Positions 9,861 through 19,455 of a DNA stretch of 64,000 bases are shown piece by piece. Source of the DNA: Halomonas korlensis (GTDB lineage Bacteria; Pseudomonadota; Gammaproteobacteria; Pseudomonadales; Halomonadaceae); contig NZ_FPBP01000001.1 in assembly GCF_900116705.1 (NCBI RefSeq), positions 547,403 to 611,402 on the forward strand, written 5' to 3'. Each line of letters begins with the position of its first letter. The stretch's first letter is position 1. The position numbers and the translations under genes are program-made. Below the pieces are notes generated by a model. It was not told where the DNA came from. It was given only the letters and a program-made list of their open reading frames with translations, and made no database searches.

Positions 9861-10252
9861 TGGCATCGAGCCTGGGCCCGACGCAACGCCTGTTCACTGC
9901 CGGCAAGCGCTTGCTGAACAGTCTGCTGGCTACCGGCGAGACGCGTCTGCGCCTCGCGGTACTGGAACTCGAAGAAGAACGTGCGCGGCTCGTGACGCTG
10001 CTGTTGCTGGCCGGATTGAGCTTGATACTGCTGATGCTGGGTCTGGGCGCGTTGACCACGCTGATCATCGTGATCTTCTGGGAAAGCCATCGCCTGACGG
10101 CCATCGCGGTCAGCGCGGTGGTACTGCTGCTCAGCGGCGCCGGCGTGGCGGCTTGGGTGATGCAACTGGCGCGTCGTCGTACGCTGCTGGCCAGCACACT
10201 GGCTCACCTGGCAACCGACCGCGAGCTGTTGGAGTATCGGCGTGATACCTAG
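9860..10252 (+). CDS. yqjE: YqjE-like phage-holin-family membrane protein
   Basis: A 130-residue protein with an N-terminal amphipathic helix (T-R-L-R-L-A-V-L-E-L-E-E-E-R-A-R) and two adjacent membrane segments, the arrangement of the YqjE / Actinobacteriophage holin III superfamily. Despite the family name it is not phage-borne here; it sits between yqjD- and yqjK-like genes. Its ATG overlaps the last base of the yqjD-like stop codon, suggesting translational coupling. The molecular role is not known. Confidence 0.82.
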   Translation: MASSLGPTQRLFTAGKRLLNSLLATGETRLRLAVLELEEERARLVTLLLLAGLSLILLMLGLGALTTLIIVIFWESHRLTAIAVSAVVLLLSGAGVAAWVMQLARRRTLLASTLAHLATDRELLEYRRDT

Positions 10253-10574
10253 AGTGAAGGCGAGTCGCCCCCCTGTTATCACCAACGACGTACCCATCAG
10301 CCGTGCCGAGCGCAAGGCACGGCTGGAGGCCAGTATCGAACAGCAACGCATCGACATCCTGGTGGAAGCGAGCCGCTGGAAAGACGCGAGTCGTCCTCTG
10401 GACGATGCATGGCGAGGACTGATGCGTTTCAAGGGCCCGCTTTATGCAGTTGGGGGGTTCCTGCTGCTTCGTGGGTCGCGTAAACCCGGCGCGCTGGCGC
10501 GCCTCACCCACCGCGTGGAGGGCGGCGTCATCCTGTTCAATCGTGCACGTCACTTGCTGCGCATGCTTGATTGA
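10242..10574 (+). CDS. YqjK-like small protein
   Basis: A basic 110-residue protein starting with GTG inside the end of yqjE (11-bp overlap). An Arg/Glu-rich N-terminal helix (SRAERKARLEASIEQQRIDI) is followed by a short hydrophobic segment (GPLYAVGGFLLLRG), as in YqjK. Position and layout, rather than close sequence recognition, are the basis for the name. It is probably the last gene of the operon begun at 9528. Confidence 0.7.
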   Translation: MIPRVKASRPPVITNDVPISRAERKARLEASIEQQRIDILVEASRWKDASRPLDDAWRGLMRFKGPLYAVGGFLLLRGSRKPGALARLTHRVEGGVILFNRARHLLRMLD

Positions 10575-10660
10575 TGCCGTGCCTGTTTTGCTAGCCGTGC
10601 TTCTTTCTCTAACTAAGCCCAAATGACCCATTACAGCCATCGTGCTGACAGGAGCCCGCC

Positions 10661-11116
10661 ATGGCCATTGCTCTCACCCTGCACCTGCTCGCTGCACTCA
10701 TCTGGGTCGGTGGGATGTTTTTCGCCTGGCTGATTCTCAGGCCGGTTGCCGCGACATTGCTCGAGCCGCCCACCAGACTGACGCTGTGGCTTGGGGTATT
10801 CCGGCGTTTCTTCCCCTGGGTATGGGGCACCATTCTCATTCTGCTCGTCAGCGGGTTCTGGATGCTCTTCGGGGTCTTTGGCGGGATGGCCGGCGCCGGT
10901 TGGCATGTCCACCTGATGCTGGTCACCGGTCTCGTCATGATGGCGATCTTTCTGCACATCTGGTTTGCCCCCTACTCGCGTCTGGGACGCGCCGTGGGTA
11001 AGGAAGACTGGGCAGCAGGCGCCAAGCAGCTCGGGCAGATACGCCAGCTTATCGGGCTCAACCTGATCCTTGGGCTCGTCACCGTGGCAGTGGCCTCAGG
11101 CGGGCGTTTTCTCTGA
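10661..11116 (+). CDS. CopD-family integral membrane protein
   Basis: A 151-residue protein with four membrane helices. The first carries H8 in a HLLAALIWVGGMFFAW segment typical of CopD-like proteins, and a second His pair occurs in H-V-H-L-M-L. These histidines are usual candidates for metal or haem binding. The family is linked to copper handling but many members are uncharacterised. AGGAG lies just upstream of the ATG. No copper genes are adjacent, so a metal role is only inferred. Confidence 0.8.
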   Translation: MAIALTLHLLAALIWVGGMFFAWLILRPVAATLLEPPTRLTLWLGVFRRFFPWVWGTILILLVSGFWMLFGVFGGMAGAGWHVHLMLVTGLVMMAIFLHIWFAPYSRLGRAVGKEDWAAGAKQLGQIRQLIGLNLILGLVTVAVASGGRFL

Positions 11117-11234
11117 TTCAGCTTGTCGCTTTCACTACGCCCTTCTCACGACTCGACGTTGCCCCCTGCCCCACCAAGGCTGAAACATTCAGCGGCACAC
11201 TGATAGTAAAAATAGGTAAAAACAGGGCAGCAAA

Positions 11235-11263
11235 AGGGCCGCCTCCCTGGGGAAGGCGGCCCT
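11235..11263 (-). terminator. Intrinsic terminator downstream of the phasin gene
   Basis: A perfect 10-bp stem (AGGGCCGCCT at 11235-11244, AGGCGGCCCT at 11254-11263) with a 9-nt loop. Read on the minus strand it is followed by TTTT, and it lies 35 bp past the phasin stop codon. Confidence 0.8.
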
Positions 11264-11297
11264 GCAAGCGTCGAGCCGTGTCAACGAGTCACTTGTC

Positions 11298-11834
11298 TTA
11301 GCTGCTGGTCGACTTCTTGCTCTTGTCGGTCTGCCGCTGACTTTTCTGTGACGCATCGTCAGCTTCTTCCTGGCCCTTCTGGAGGGTACTCTCTACCTCT
11401 TCCTGGCCCTTCTGGAAGTTTTCCTGAAGCTGCTTCTGGCCCTTCTGCATGTTCTCTTCGAGCTGCTTGCGGCCCAGCTGCATGTTCTCCATCGTCAGCT
11501 GCTGAGTCTCCTTCAGGTATTCCTGGCTCAAGGAACGGATCCTGTCGGCATCTTCCTTCAAACGCTCGCTCATTTCCCGGACAGCCTGCTGCTGCTGCTC
11601 GATCACCTGCCGGAAACTTTCGGAATCTCTGACTTCAAGCCAGGAGCGAGATTGCGCCAGGCTGGTATCGGCAAACGCACGAACGGCATCGAACTGTGCC
11701 GAAAACAGTTGTTCAAAATAATCTGTGGTCAGTGCCCCGTAGGCACGCACCGGCTCGACGATGGAATTTTCGAACTGCTCGGTGGCTCGCTCAGTCGCCT
11801 GATTGGCGTCTGTCTTGGTCCTTTCAGCGCTCAT
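11298..11834 (-). CDS. Phasin-family protein with 11-residue C-terminal repeats
   Basis: A 178-residue helical protein. Residues 15-110 match the phasin pattern (A-Y-G-A-L-T-T-D-Y-F-E-Q-L-F-S-A-Q and R-A-F-A-D-T-S), so it probably coats polyhydroxyalkanoate granules. Residues 120-168 are four and a half copies of an 11-residue unit of the form K-G-Q-K/E-x-x-x-E/S-x-x-Q, expected to form an extended amphipathic coil. The tail is Lys/Ser-rich. The gene stands alone, with a long A+T-rich upstream region and a strong terminator. No PHA synthase is in the window. Confidence 0.85.
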   Translation of the reverse strand: MSAERTKTDANQATERATEQFENSIVEPVRAYGALTTDYFEQLFSAQFDAVRAFADTSLAQSRSWLEVRDSESFRQVIEQQQQAVREMSERLKEDADRIRSLSQEYLKETQQLTMENMQLGRKQLEENMQKGQKQLQENFQKGQEEVESTLQKGQEEADDASQKSQRQTDKSKKSTSS

Positions 11835-12174
11835 CTAACCTCTCCTTGTCGTGTAGCAACTCAAGTAAAGTAACTACATTAGTGAACTAATCACACAGTG
11901 AAGTCACTACTAAAGCAAAATGTACTAACAGCATGCATCACCTCAAGAGGGCTGATGCTATCCGAGCCAACAATGTAGTAGAAGTATGAACCCCAAGCTG
12001 GCAACGCCATTCTTACTCATCGAAGCGATACCTGCCACTACACTAACTAAAGTATAATCGTTCGCCACCATTCTGTCCGTGCGGTACCACACCCAAATGC
12101 TGCATAACAGCAAATATTTCGTTATATAGAGAGAACAAAGACTTCTTCAAGCCGCAGCGCAGTCATATTGATTG
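11835..12174. other. A+T-rich intergenic region upstream of the phasin gene
   Basis: About 340 bp with no convincing gene. It has small inverted repeats near the phasin start (TTAGTgaACTAA near 11880-11891 and AGTGAagTCACT near 11898-11909) that could be regulator sites. The flavoprotein gene ends at 12175 and converges on it. Confidence 0.4.
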
Positions 12175-13356
12175 CTAGAACGACTCCCCGCACGCGACCC
12201 CCGATGCCCAGGCCCATTGAAAGTTGTGTCCGCCGAGCTCGCCGGTAACGTCCAGCACTTCACCAATGAAACGCAACTGGGGCAGCGACACGACTTCAAA
12301 GGTCCGCGATGAGATCGCTCGCGTATCGATCCCTCCCATCGTGACTTCGGCGGTTCGCCACCCTTCCGTTCCGGCAGGTTTGAGCCGCCAGGCTTTCAGC
12401 CGCTCGGCCCATTCTGAAAGCGCATGATTGGAGCGTTCGGCCAGCATGCCGTCGGCTCCGTACCACTCGATCAATGCCTGGGCGAGCCTCTTGGGCAACT
12501 GCTCGGCAAGCCAGCCCGAGAGGCGGCGCCTGGGCGTTTGGCGACGCGCCGCTGTCAGCGCCTGGTAGGCATCGATACCGGGCAACAGGTTGATGATAAG
12601 CTCATCGCCTGGCATCCAGACGCTGGAGATCTGCAGCATCGCCGGCCCCGATAGCCCGCGATGGGTAAACAGCATCGGCTCGTGATAGCAGCGATTTCGG
12701 CAGCTCACGCTGACATCACAACTGACACCCGCCAGGTCCGCCACGCGCGACTTCCACTGCGAGGTAAGGGTGAAGGGCACCAGAGCCGGACGAGTCTCGG
12801 TGACCTCCAACCCGAACTGACGGGCGATGCCATAGCCGAAGCCGCTGGCGCCCATCGAAGGAATCGACAGGCCACCGGTCGCCACCACGACGGCCCCGGT
12901 ATCGATGCGTCCCGATGATGTCACCAGGCGCATGCCCTCACCCGCCGGCTCGATGCCCTCCACCACCGTCTTGAGACGTATATCGACACCGGCCCACTGA
13001 CATTCGGTCAACAGTACATTCAGCAACGCCTTGGCCGAATCCGCACAGAAGAGCTGACCGGGCGCCTTTTCCACATAGTCGACGCCGTGACGCTCGACCA
13101 GCTCGACGAAGTGCTCCGGCCGATAGCGCTTGAGCGCCGAGATAGCGAAATGGGGATTGGCCGAGAAAAAATTCGCCGGCTCAGTGGCCAGGTTAGTGAA
13201 GTTACAGCGCCCTCCTCCCGACATCAGGATCTTCTTGCCGGCCTTGTTTGCGTGATCCAGCACCAGCACACGCCGGCCCGCATAGCCGGCCGTCAGCGCG
13301 CACATCAGGCCGGCCGCACCAGCGCCGATCACCACGACATCGGGTTGGGAGGTCAT
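12175..13356 (-). CDS. HI0933/YhiN-family FAD-dependent oxidoreductase
   Basis: A 393-residue flavoprotein. The N-terminal dinucleotide-binding motif is V-V-V-I-G-A-G-A-A-G-L-M, followed by the family signature K-I-L-M-S-G-G-G-R-C-N-F-T-N and a C-terminal G-E-V-L-D-V-T-G-E-L-G-G-H-N-F-Q-W-A segment. Length and signatures fit the HI0933-like ('aminoacetone oxidase family') group, whose physiological substrate is unknown. It is monocistronic, divergent from the AraC-type regulator across a 380-bp A+T-rich region. Confidence 0.9.
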   Translation of the reverse strand: MTSQPDVVVIGAGAAGLMCALTAGYAGRRVLVLDHANKAGKKILMSGGGRCNFTNLATEPANFFSANPHFAISALKRYRPEHFVELVERHGVDYVEKAPGQLFCADSAKALLNVLLTECQWAGVDIRLKTVVEGIEPAGEGMRLVTSSGRIDTGAVVVATGGLSIPSMGASGFGYGIARQFGLEVTETRPALVPFTLTSQWKSRVADLAGVSCDVSVSCRNRCYHEPMLFTHRGLSGPAMLQISSVWMPGDELIINLLPGIDAYQALTAARRQTPRRRLSGWLAEQLPKRLAQALIEWYGADGMLAERSNHALSEWAERLKAWRLKPAGTEGWRTAEVTMGGIDTRAISSRTFEVVSLPQLRFIGEVLDVTGELGGHNFQWAWASGVACGESF

Positions 13357-13737
13357 GCTTCGTCACCATCGAGGTTTTCGGGGAAAAGCGGCAGGAAGTC
13401 TATCAGAACGATGAGGGGCGTCCATCGCAGTACCAGTCATCGTAGCACGGTAGTGCGCTCATCTTTTTAACTCTCATATTTAGAACCGTCATCTTTTAAC
13501 TTTCGCGAACAGCAGTGGTGCATTTCGAAAGCATTACGAAAAACTCATATTAATGAATGCTTTTTCTCAGACATTCCGAGCGATACGCCTTGCCAGAAAA
13601 TAACAAGTATGCCTACTATAACATATAGACAATTAAGCAAATTTAATGTTACTAGTGCCATCACGACTAACAATAACCATATATAAAACAATAAGTTGGT
13701 TAACACCAGTACGCAAGGAACCGTGAGGGGAGGTCAG
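13357..13737. promoter_or_regulatory. A+T-rich divergent promoter region
   Basis: About 380 bp between two divergent genes, far richer in A+T than the flanking genes. It includes an inverted pair GCATT...AATGC around 13538-13561 and several TATA-like stretches (near 13615-13630 and 13679-13688). No open frame in it looks coding. The strong ribosome-binding site AGGGGAGG for the AraC-type gene lies at its end (13726-13733). Confidence 0.45.
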
Positions 13738-14658
13738 ATGCAACACCATGATTATGTCTTGGTTGTCGTCAGGAACCTTCAGCAGGCTAATGACGATGAC
13801 TATGTGAAAGTCTTGCGAAAACAGGGCTATAGGGTTGAGGTAGTGCCGGCCGGCGAGGACCCCATCCCTATCATGTTGGCACGCCCGCCTATCGCAGCGT
13901 GCTTCCAGTTCGACTATCCGGACCTGCAGGGGCTAACCGACTTGCGCCATGCCAAGCAACGTGTCGCCTCGGTGCCTATGCTGATGATCACCCAGGCGCA
14001 CTCCGAGCATCTTGCCGTCTGGGCTTTTCGCTGCCGTGTCTGGGATTACTTCGTTCACCCCATCGATATGCCACGCTTTCTTGCCGTGCTGGAATCACTG
14101 CGCCACACCAAGCTGTCGGGCAATCCATCCCCCTCGCCCAACGGCCACCCCGAACCGATCAGCTCGCTGGATAGCCAGAATGCGATCCCTCACGAAGCGC
14201 GCCTGCGCTGCCCCCCGCCGGAAAGCGGTCAGGCGCATATCGACCGTGCCATTACCTTCATCGACAAGAACCTGCATCGCAAGATCGCCCAGTCGGAGGT
14301 CGCTGACAGCTGTCACCTCAGCACCTTCCAGTTCAGCCGCCTGTTCAAGCGTCTAACCGGCAGCACCTTTCAGGATTACGTCTTGCACCGCCGCATCACC
14401 GAGGCCAAACGGCTGCTCGCCAACCCCAGGGTGTCGATCACCGACGTCTGCTTTACGGTGGGCTTCAGCGACCTGTCCTATTTTACCCGCACCTTTCAGC
14501 GCTATGTGGGACAGCCACCCTCGCGCTACCGGGTAGGCATGACCGAAGCGACTTTTTCGCCATCGGCTCCGCCAGAGACTGCCCCTAAGAATGACGACAT
14601 AAAATCCGTAGCACGCGCCGAAATTCCTGAACCCGACACCTCCCCCTATCGATCCTGA
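13738..14658 (+). CDS. AraC-family regulator with N-terminal receiver-like domain
   Basis: A 306-residue protein. Residues 1-115 resemble a degenerate receiver fold (Y-V-L-V-V-V-R-N at the start, P-M-L-M-I-T-Q-A-H-S at the position of the conserved Thr/Ser strand) without the usual acidic pocket. Residues 175-275 form an AraC double helix-turn-helix (D-S-C-H-L-S-T-F-Q-F-S-R-L-F-K and D-V-C-F-T-V-G-F-S-D-L-S-Y-F-T-R-T-F-Q). The ATG at 13738 is chosen for its AGGGGAGG site; an upstream in-frame start at 13696 lacks one. It converges on the tad operon, so a role in pilus control is possible but unproven. Confidence 0.85.
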   Translation: MQHHDYVLVVVRNLQQANDDDYVKVLRKQGYRVEVVPAGEDPIPIMLARPPIAACFQFDYPDLQGLTDLRHAKQRVASVPMLMITQAHSEHLAVWAFRCRVWDYFVHPIDMPRFLAVLESLRHTKLSGNPSPSPNGHPEPISSLDSQNAIPHEARLRCPPPESGQAHIDRAITFIDKNLHRKIAQSEVADSCHLSTFQFSRLFKRLTGSTFQDYVLHRRITEAKRLLANPRVSITDVCFTVGFSDLSYFTRTFQRYVGQPPSRYRVGMTEATFSPSAPPETAPKNDDIKSVARAEIPEPDTSPYRS

Positions 14659-14684
14659 GGGAATTGGCCAGGAAGGCCGATTCG

Positions 14685-15977
14685 CTAATCCACCAGTACC
14701 GGGATACGCGCCAGGATCCCGAAGTTCTCGCCACCGGTCTGCCCCTTGGGCTCATGATAGGAACAGCTCGGCAAGAAGTAGATAGACTTGTCATGCCACT
14801 CCGCTAACTGGCCGTCCGATTCCCGCAGGTTGAACTCATCGACGAACGAGCTCCAGCGATTCAAACCGCTCGGGTCATTGCTGGTCCAAGTCCCCGGTGA
14901 CGGGCTATCGGTATCTTCCGAAGGGATCGCCATCTGGGTGGGGGCTCCGGGGTTCTTGTCAGTGGGAAGGTTGTCGATCTGGCTGACTGGAGAAGCCGTT
15001 ATCCACACGACATTGAGCTCTACCGCCCCAACCAGTGGGTTCTTGGGGGAAACGCCCCCTTCGCAATCGATCACCGGTAACGCCATGCTCCACGGTTCCT
15101 GCTGGTTGGTCTTCTCCACCCAACAATCATAAAGCAGCTTGTAGGCTGTCTCAGCCTGACCATTGATAGTGGAGATGTCCTCACCAAAACGCATCTCCTC
15201 GGGATTACCATCACCGCAGACCAAATCCTTAAGATCGCTGGCGCTACTCGCCCCGCTATCGTCGTGTTCAAAGTTGGTCCAACCGCCAGTCTGGTCGCCC
15301 TCGGGGATAAAACGCCCCACGTCACAGGAATATTCCTCGCCATCTTGGAGAGCCTGTTTGCACATGGCGATCGGCTGGTCGGTATCCTCCGGCCTCAGCG
15401 CCCCGGCAAAGCCGATATAGGCCACCGCTCTCGACTGGACCTCGTAGCCATCGAAGCCGAATATCTGCCCGAAGAAGGCCTCCACCTTTGTCTGCTCCCG
15501 AGCGGTGACCACTTCCACCGCATTGATGAAGTCGATGTCCAGATCCAGTTCCTGAGTCGTCCTGTTGAACAGGTCCACTGGATATGGTGAATCGTTGGGG
15601 GTAAAAGTACGCGTGCTGAAGCTCCAATGACCCCGTAATGCACTGACCACTTCCACCGCGCTTTTCTGGCTGTCATTGGCCTGGGCCGCGTCGGTGGCTA
15701 CCTTGTTGGCGCTATCGATGGTGGGGTCGGCAATACCGTCATTGACGCTGCTGCCGTCCTCCAGGTACAGCATTCGGGCACCGGCCAGCGCCCCGGCATC
15801 AGCAGCGTTCTGCAGCTCGTTTCGGGCCACATAAAGATTACCGCCATCCACTGCCAGGGCCGTAAAGCCAAGCAACACAAACAGAGAGACTGCAAACAGC
15901 ACCATGGAGACACCGCGCTGACCGCGAGGTGAGCCGAAACGGCTCCGGGAATTGGCAAGAGATAGTTTCATGGTCAT
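14685..15977 (-). CDS. tadG: TadG-like pilus assembly protein
   Basis: A 430-residue protein with one N-terminal membrane segment in the TadG_N context (Q-R-G-V-S-M-V-L-F-A-V-S-L, then A-L-A-V-D-G-G-N-L-Y-V-A-R-N-E-L-Q-N-A-A-D-A-G-A). The rest is a large secreted domain with several Cys residues and no recognisable von Willebrand domain. TadG proteins are minor pilus or assembly factors. The start overlaps the end of tadE by 4 bp. It is the last gene of the tad operon. Confidence 0.85.
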   Translation of the reverse strand: MTMKLSLANSRSRFGSPRGQRGVSMVLFAVSLFVLLGFTALAVDGGNLYVARNELQNAADAGALAGARMLYLEDGSSVNDGIADPTIDSANKVATDAAQANDSQKSAVEVVSALRGHWSFSTRTFTPNDSPYPVDLFNRTTQELDLDIDFINAVEVVTAREQTKVEAFFGQIFGFDGYEVQSRAVAYIGFAGALRPEDTDQPIAMCKQALQDGEEYSCDVGRFIPEGDQTGGWTNFEHDDSGASSASDLKDLVCGDGNPEEMRFGEDISTINGQAETAYKLLYDCWVEKTNQQEPWSMALPVIDCEGGVSPKNPLVGAVELNVVWITASPVSQIDNLPTDKNPGAPTQMAIPSEDTDSPSPGTWTSNDPSGLNRWSSFVDEFNLRESDGQLAEWHDKSIYFLPSCSYHEPKGQTGGENFGILARIPVLVD

Positions 15978-16429
15978 TCCGCCCGCATCACTGTGATGGA
16001 TGAGAGATTCAGCACGCCGCCGAGATCACCGATAAAGCCCGGTAACACCAGGTACTGATAGGGATAGTCGACAGTGACGGTGACATCGCTGCCCGGCGAC
16101 ATGGCCTCATCAGAGCGCTCGATGGCGATATCCATCTGGGCTTCTCCGCCCAACGAGATCAAATACTGCTCGGCATAATCTCGGACTGCCTGCTCGATGG
16201 CAGCATCCTCAGCCGCTAGGTCACGGGTTCCCAAGCTCTCGATAGGAGGACGAAAAAGAATCCCGGTCCGCGCCCCCTCGCGGCTAGCATTGGTCAGCGT
16301 AGCCTTGTCGAACAGGGCGACACTGAATTCGATGATGCCGAACAGCAGGATAAACAGCAGGGTCGCTGAAATGGCGAACTCAACGACTTCCGCTCCTTTC
16401 TGCCTGTGCAACGAACGCCCCATTTTCAT
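15974..16429 (-). CDS. tadE: TadE-like pseudopilin
   Basis: A 151-residue pseudopilin. A short basic leader ends in K-G followed by A-E-V-V-E-F-A-I, with the conserved Glu at +5 after the predicted prepilin-peptidase cleavage and a hydrophobic helix after it; L-T-N-A-S-R-E-G-A-R is the usual TadE motif. It would be processed by the TadV-like peptidase at 26499-27041. It overlaps tadG by 4 bp. Confidence 0.88.
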   Translation of the reverse strand: MKMGRSLHRQKGAEVVEFAISATLLFILLFGIIEFSVALFDKATLTNASREGARTGILFRPPIESLGTRDLAAEDAAIEQAVRDYAEQYLISLGGEAQMDIAIERSDEAMSPGSDVTVTVDYPYQYLVLPGFIGDLGGVLNLSSITVMRAE

Positions 16430-16454
16430 GGTGATATCTCCTTATGTGCCAAGC

Positions 16455-17399
16455 TTAATTGGCTACTGGACCGCCCTGGCGGCGCATCATGTTGTCCAGG
16501 CTGCGCGCGTTCTCGCTGGCCGTGACGTAATAGGCCGGCGACAGCCGCATGGCTTCCTGGTAAAGGCTCATTGCCTGCTCGAAGCGCCCTTCCAGCATCG
16601 AGATATAACCAATGTCGTTGTAAGCCTTGGCACGATCGCCATTTCGCCCCACCGCCTCGACGGCGAACTCATAATCACCTTCGCGGGCATAGACCAGTCC
16701 CAGGTTGCGCCAGGCCAGCTCATAACGCGGATTGGCACTGACCGCCTCGCGCAATGACGCGCGCGCCCCCGACCAATCACCGGCCAGGTACCGCGAGTAG
16801 CCCAGATTATTGAGCACGCGCGGCATGCCGGGGCTGACTGACAGGGCGCGCCGGAAATGCTCGGAGGCCTCGTCATGCTTGCCCTGCATATCGGCAATCA
16901 CCCCCAGCGCATTGTGGGCCTGCCACGGCGCGTCGCCGCGCGCCGCGATGGGCCGCAACTGCTGCTCGGCCTCGTCGTGCTTGCGCTGCTGCAGCAGCAC
17001 GATGCCAAGCCCCGTCCCGGCGCCGCTGTGTCGCGGCTCGAGATCCAGCGCCCAGCGATAGGCCAGGCTGGCCAGCTCATGGTTCTCGCGACCATGGTGG
17101 ATCGTGCCGATGCGGTATAGCGGCTCCGCCTGGGGGCGTTTCTCAAGCTTCAGGCCGCGCAGGTATTCGAACAGCGCCCTGTCATCATCGCCGGAACGAA
17201 TGGCCGCCTCGCCGTTCTGGTAGGCCTCGGCAGGCGATACGACAGGGAAGGCCGTGCTGTAGGCAGCATTGGAGCCGCCATCGTCGAGGACGCCGTAGTC
17301 ATTGCCAGCGCTATTTCGCGAGTTGCTGGCACAGCCGCCCAGCACCACGACACACAGAACAACGGCGAATACTTTGGTAGTGCGATGTAGATGGGTCAT
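16455..17399 (-). CDS. tadD: TadD-like tetratricopeptide lipoprotein
   Basis: A 314-residue lipoprotein. The leader ends in V-L-G-G-C-A-S, a lipobox, so it is probably anchored in the outer membrane. From about residue 60 there are five or six TPR helical pairs (for example A-H-N-A-L-G-V-I and R-V-L-N-N-L-G-Y-S-R-Y-L-A-G-D). TadD proteins act as pilotins or scaffolds for the secretin. The ATG at 17399 is preceded by GGAG and opens the signal peptide; the frame continues upstream to 17474 over the end of tadC but without a signal-like sequence. Confidence 0.88.
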   Translation of the reverse strand: MTHLHRTTKVFAVVLCVVVLGGCASNSRNSAGNDYGVLDDGGSNAAYSTAFPVVSPAEAYQNGEAAIRSGDDDRALFEYLRGLKLEKRPQAEPLYRIGTIHHGRENHELASLAYRWALDLEPRHSGAGTGLGIVLLQQRKHDEAEQQLRPIAARGDAPWQAHNALGVIADMQGKHDEASEHFRRALSVSPGMPRVLNNLGYSRYLAGDWSGARASLREAVSANPRYELAWRNLGLVYAREGDYEFAVEAVGRNGDRAKAYNDIGYISMLEGRFEQAMSLYQEAMRLSPAYYVTASENARSLDNMMRRQGGPVAN

Positions 17400-17460
17400 G
17401 ACGGTTTCTCCCTGGTACCTTGTTTTGTAATTCGTTATTCGTCTTACGTTTGCGTTGTTC

Positions 17461-18447
17461 TCAGCGGCCGGCAAAAGCCGCCATCACGCCAAGCAGTGCT
17501 GGCCCCAGAGCTACAACGAGAAAGCTGGGCATAATGCAAAAGATCAGCGGGAACAGCATTTTGGTACTGACCTTGGCCGCCATCTCCTCGGCTTTCTGGG
17601 TGCGCTTGTCGCGCAGCTCCACGGCATAAAGGCGAAGAGTTGTGGCGATGCTGGTGCCAAAGCGCATGCTCTGCAGTAGCGTCGTCACCAGCCCGCCAAT
17701 ATCCTCGACCCCGGTACGCTCTTCCAGGTCGCGCAGCGCCGCCTTGTGGTCCATGCCGGCACGGGTCTGCATGCTGAACATGTTCAGTTCGTCGGCCAAA
17801 TCCGGATGACTGATTTCAAGATCCTGTGCCACGCGCTGAATAGCAGCCCCCAGACCTAACCCTGCCTCGGTGCATACCACCAGCAGATCCAGCGCATCCG
17901 GCAAGCCGCGACTTACCTGACGAGTACGGTGGCGTACCGCTTTGTCCAACCAGAAGCTCGGCAGCAGGTAACCTGCGATCGCCAAAAAAACCAGCAGGAG
18001 GATGCTGGTGCTGAAAGGCACCCGCACGAAGGGCAGCACCACTATCATCAGCAAGGGCGGCACTACCATAAGCACCAACCGGCTGCCATAGAAAACGTTC
18101 AGCGCCCCGGGTGAGCGCTTTCCGGCGCGCCGCAGTCGCTGCGCAATGCGATTCCTTGCGTCCTCTTCGGTGGGGATCAAGCGCTCGCCCATCGGCCCTA
18201 GCCACTGGCCGAGACCTGATCCCGAAGCCTTTGCTGCCCCGCCACCATCCGAAGCAGCGACAGCTTCAGCCTCCAGGCCACGCAAGCGTCGCCGCAAGGG
18301 GTCTGACAGGCCCACGACCAGCAACAGCAGGGCGATCATCAAGGCGAAGATGGTCAGGCCCAGCAGCACCGAGAAGCCAAGCTGGACCTTTTGCGGATCG
18401 GCGATCCACTCGTCGAGCAATGCCATTAAAGGGAGTAGTGCGTCCAT
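17461..18447 (-). CDS. tadC: TadC, type II secretion F-domain inner-membrane protein
   Basis: A 328-residue membrane protein with one N-terminal helix, two central helices and two at the C-terminus surrounding a T2SSF domain (G-L-P-D-A-L-D-L-L-V-V-C-T-E-A-G-L-G, then F-G-T-S-I-A-T-T-L-R). With TadB it forms the inner-membrane platform of the Flp pilus machine. It starts 12 bp after the tadB stop. Length is normal for the family. Confidence 0.92.
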   Translation of the reverse strand: MDALLPLMALLDEWIADPQKVQLGFSVLLGLTIFALMIALLLLVVGLSDPLRRRLRGLEAEAVAASDGGGAAKASGSGLGQWLGPMGERLIPTEEDARNRIAQRLRRAGKRSPGALNVFYGSRLVLMVVPPLLMIVVLPFVRVPFSTSILLLVFLAIAGYLLPSFWLDKAVRHRTRQVSRGLPDALDLLVVCTEAGLGLGAAIQRVAQDLEISHPDLADELNMFSMQTRAGMDHKAALRDLEERTGVEDIGGLVTTLLQSMRFGTSIATTLRLYAVELRDKRTQKAEEMAAKVSTKMLFPLIFCIMPSFLVVALGPALLGVMAAFAGR

Positions 18448-18459
18448 ATCAGGGCCTCT

Positions 18460-19455
18460 TCATACGTCAATGCGGATCACCCATCGCAGCCACAAAATTC
18501 CTACAACTATCATCGCAAACGACGCCATGACGATTTGTCGGCCGAGCGGATCCTCGGTGAGCATGGGAATGAAATTAGGGTTGGCAAGCGTCAGCACCCC
18601 AGCGAGCGCGAACGGCAGCAGCGAGAGGATCCAGCCGGCCATCTTTCCCTCGGCAGTGAGCGTGCGCAGCTTGCGATTAAAGCGGAACCGATCGCGGATG
18701 ACCGCGGCCAGGCCATCGATCAGCTCGGCCAGATTGCCGCCGGTCTCCTTCTGGAGCAGCACCGAGGTCACGAACACCATCACCGTGACACTCTCCACCC
18801 GCTCGAGCAGTCCGTTCATGGCAGTGCGTAAATCACCGCCATAATTGATCTCCATGAAGGTGATGCGAAACTCCCCGGCGACCGGCTCGGCCATCTCGTC
18901 GGCGACCAAGCGCATGGCATCGCTGAACGGGTGCCCGGCGCGCAGCGCCCGCGACATCACGATCAGCGCATCGGGGAGTTGCTCCTCGAACTTGGCCAGG
19001 CGCTGGCTGCGTGCCCTCAGCAGGCGTATGAAAGGGAAAGCCAAAATCGCCAGCCCGAGCAGAATCCCGAACATCGGATTCGGCAGCAGGTGGAATCCCG
19101 TGAACCCTGCAATGCCCCCCAGGCATACCGCGTACAGCACGACGCGGTAGGCCGGCGTCTCCTTGCCCGCCTGTTCGACCAGGCGCTCGAGGCGCTGCAT
19201 GCCCGGCAGTGATTCCAGCGTCCGCTCCAGCGGGCCGAGGTCGCGCAGGTACTTTTTCCTGACCAACGACACCTGCTGCGGGCCCTGCTCGCGCGAGATC
19301 GCATGCATGCGCTTCTTGAGCCGCTTGCGCGACTGACGGTTCTCCCCGAACGCCGGCACGATGAAGCTCTGCATCAGCAGGAAGGCGGCGATGAACACCA
19401 TGCCGATGAAGATCGCCCCATCGGAGAGCTCGGGAAGCAAGCGGCTCAGCTCCAT
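18460..19455 (-). CDS. tadB: TadB, type II secretion F-domain inner-membrane protein
   Basis: A 331-residue partner of TadC. It has the T2SSF core ([31 protein letters not shown]) and four membrane segments. The start lies inside the end of tadA (10-bp overlap), so translation is likely coupled. The region around residues 55-110 is basic and cytoplasmic. Confidence 0.92.
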   Translation of the reverse strand: MELSRLLPELSDGAIFIGMVFIAAFLLMQSFIVPAFGENRQSRKRLKKRMHAISREQGPQQVSLVRKKYLRDLGPLERTLESLPGMQRLERLVEQAGKETPAYRVVLYAVCLGGIAGFTGFHLLPNPMFGILLGLAILAFPFIRLLRARSQRLAKFEEQLPDALIVMSRALRAGHPFSDAMRLVADEMAEPVAGEFRITFMEINYGGDLRTAMNGLLERVESVTVMVFVTSVLLQKETGGNLAELIDGLAAVIRDRFRFNRKLRTLTAEGKMAGWILSLLPFALAGVLTLANPNFIPMLTEDPLGRQIVMASFAMIVVGILWLRWVIRIDV

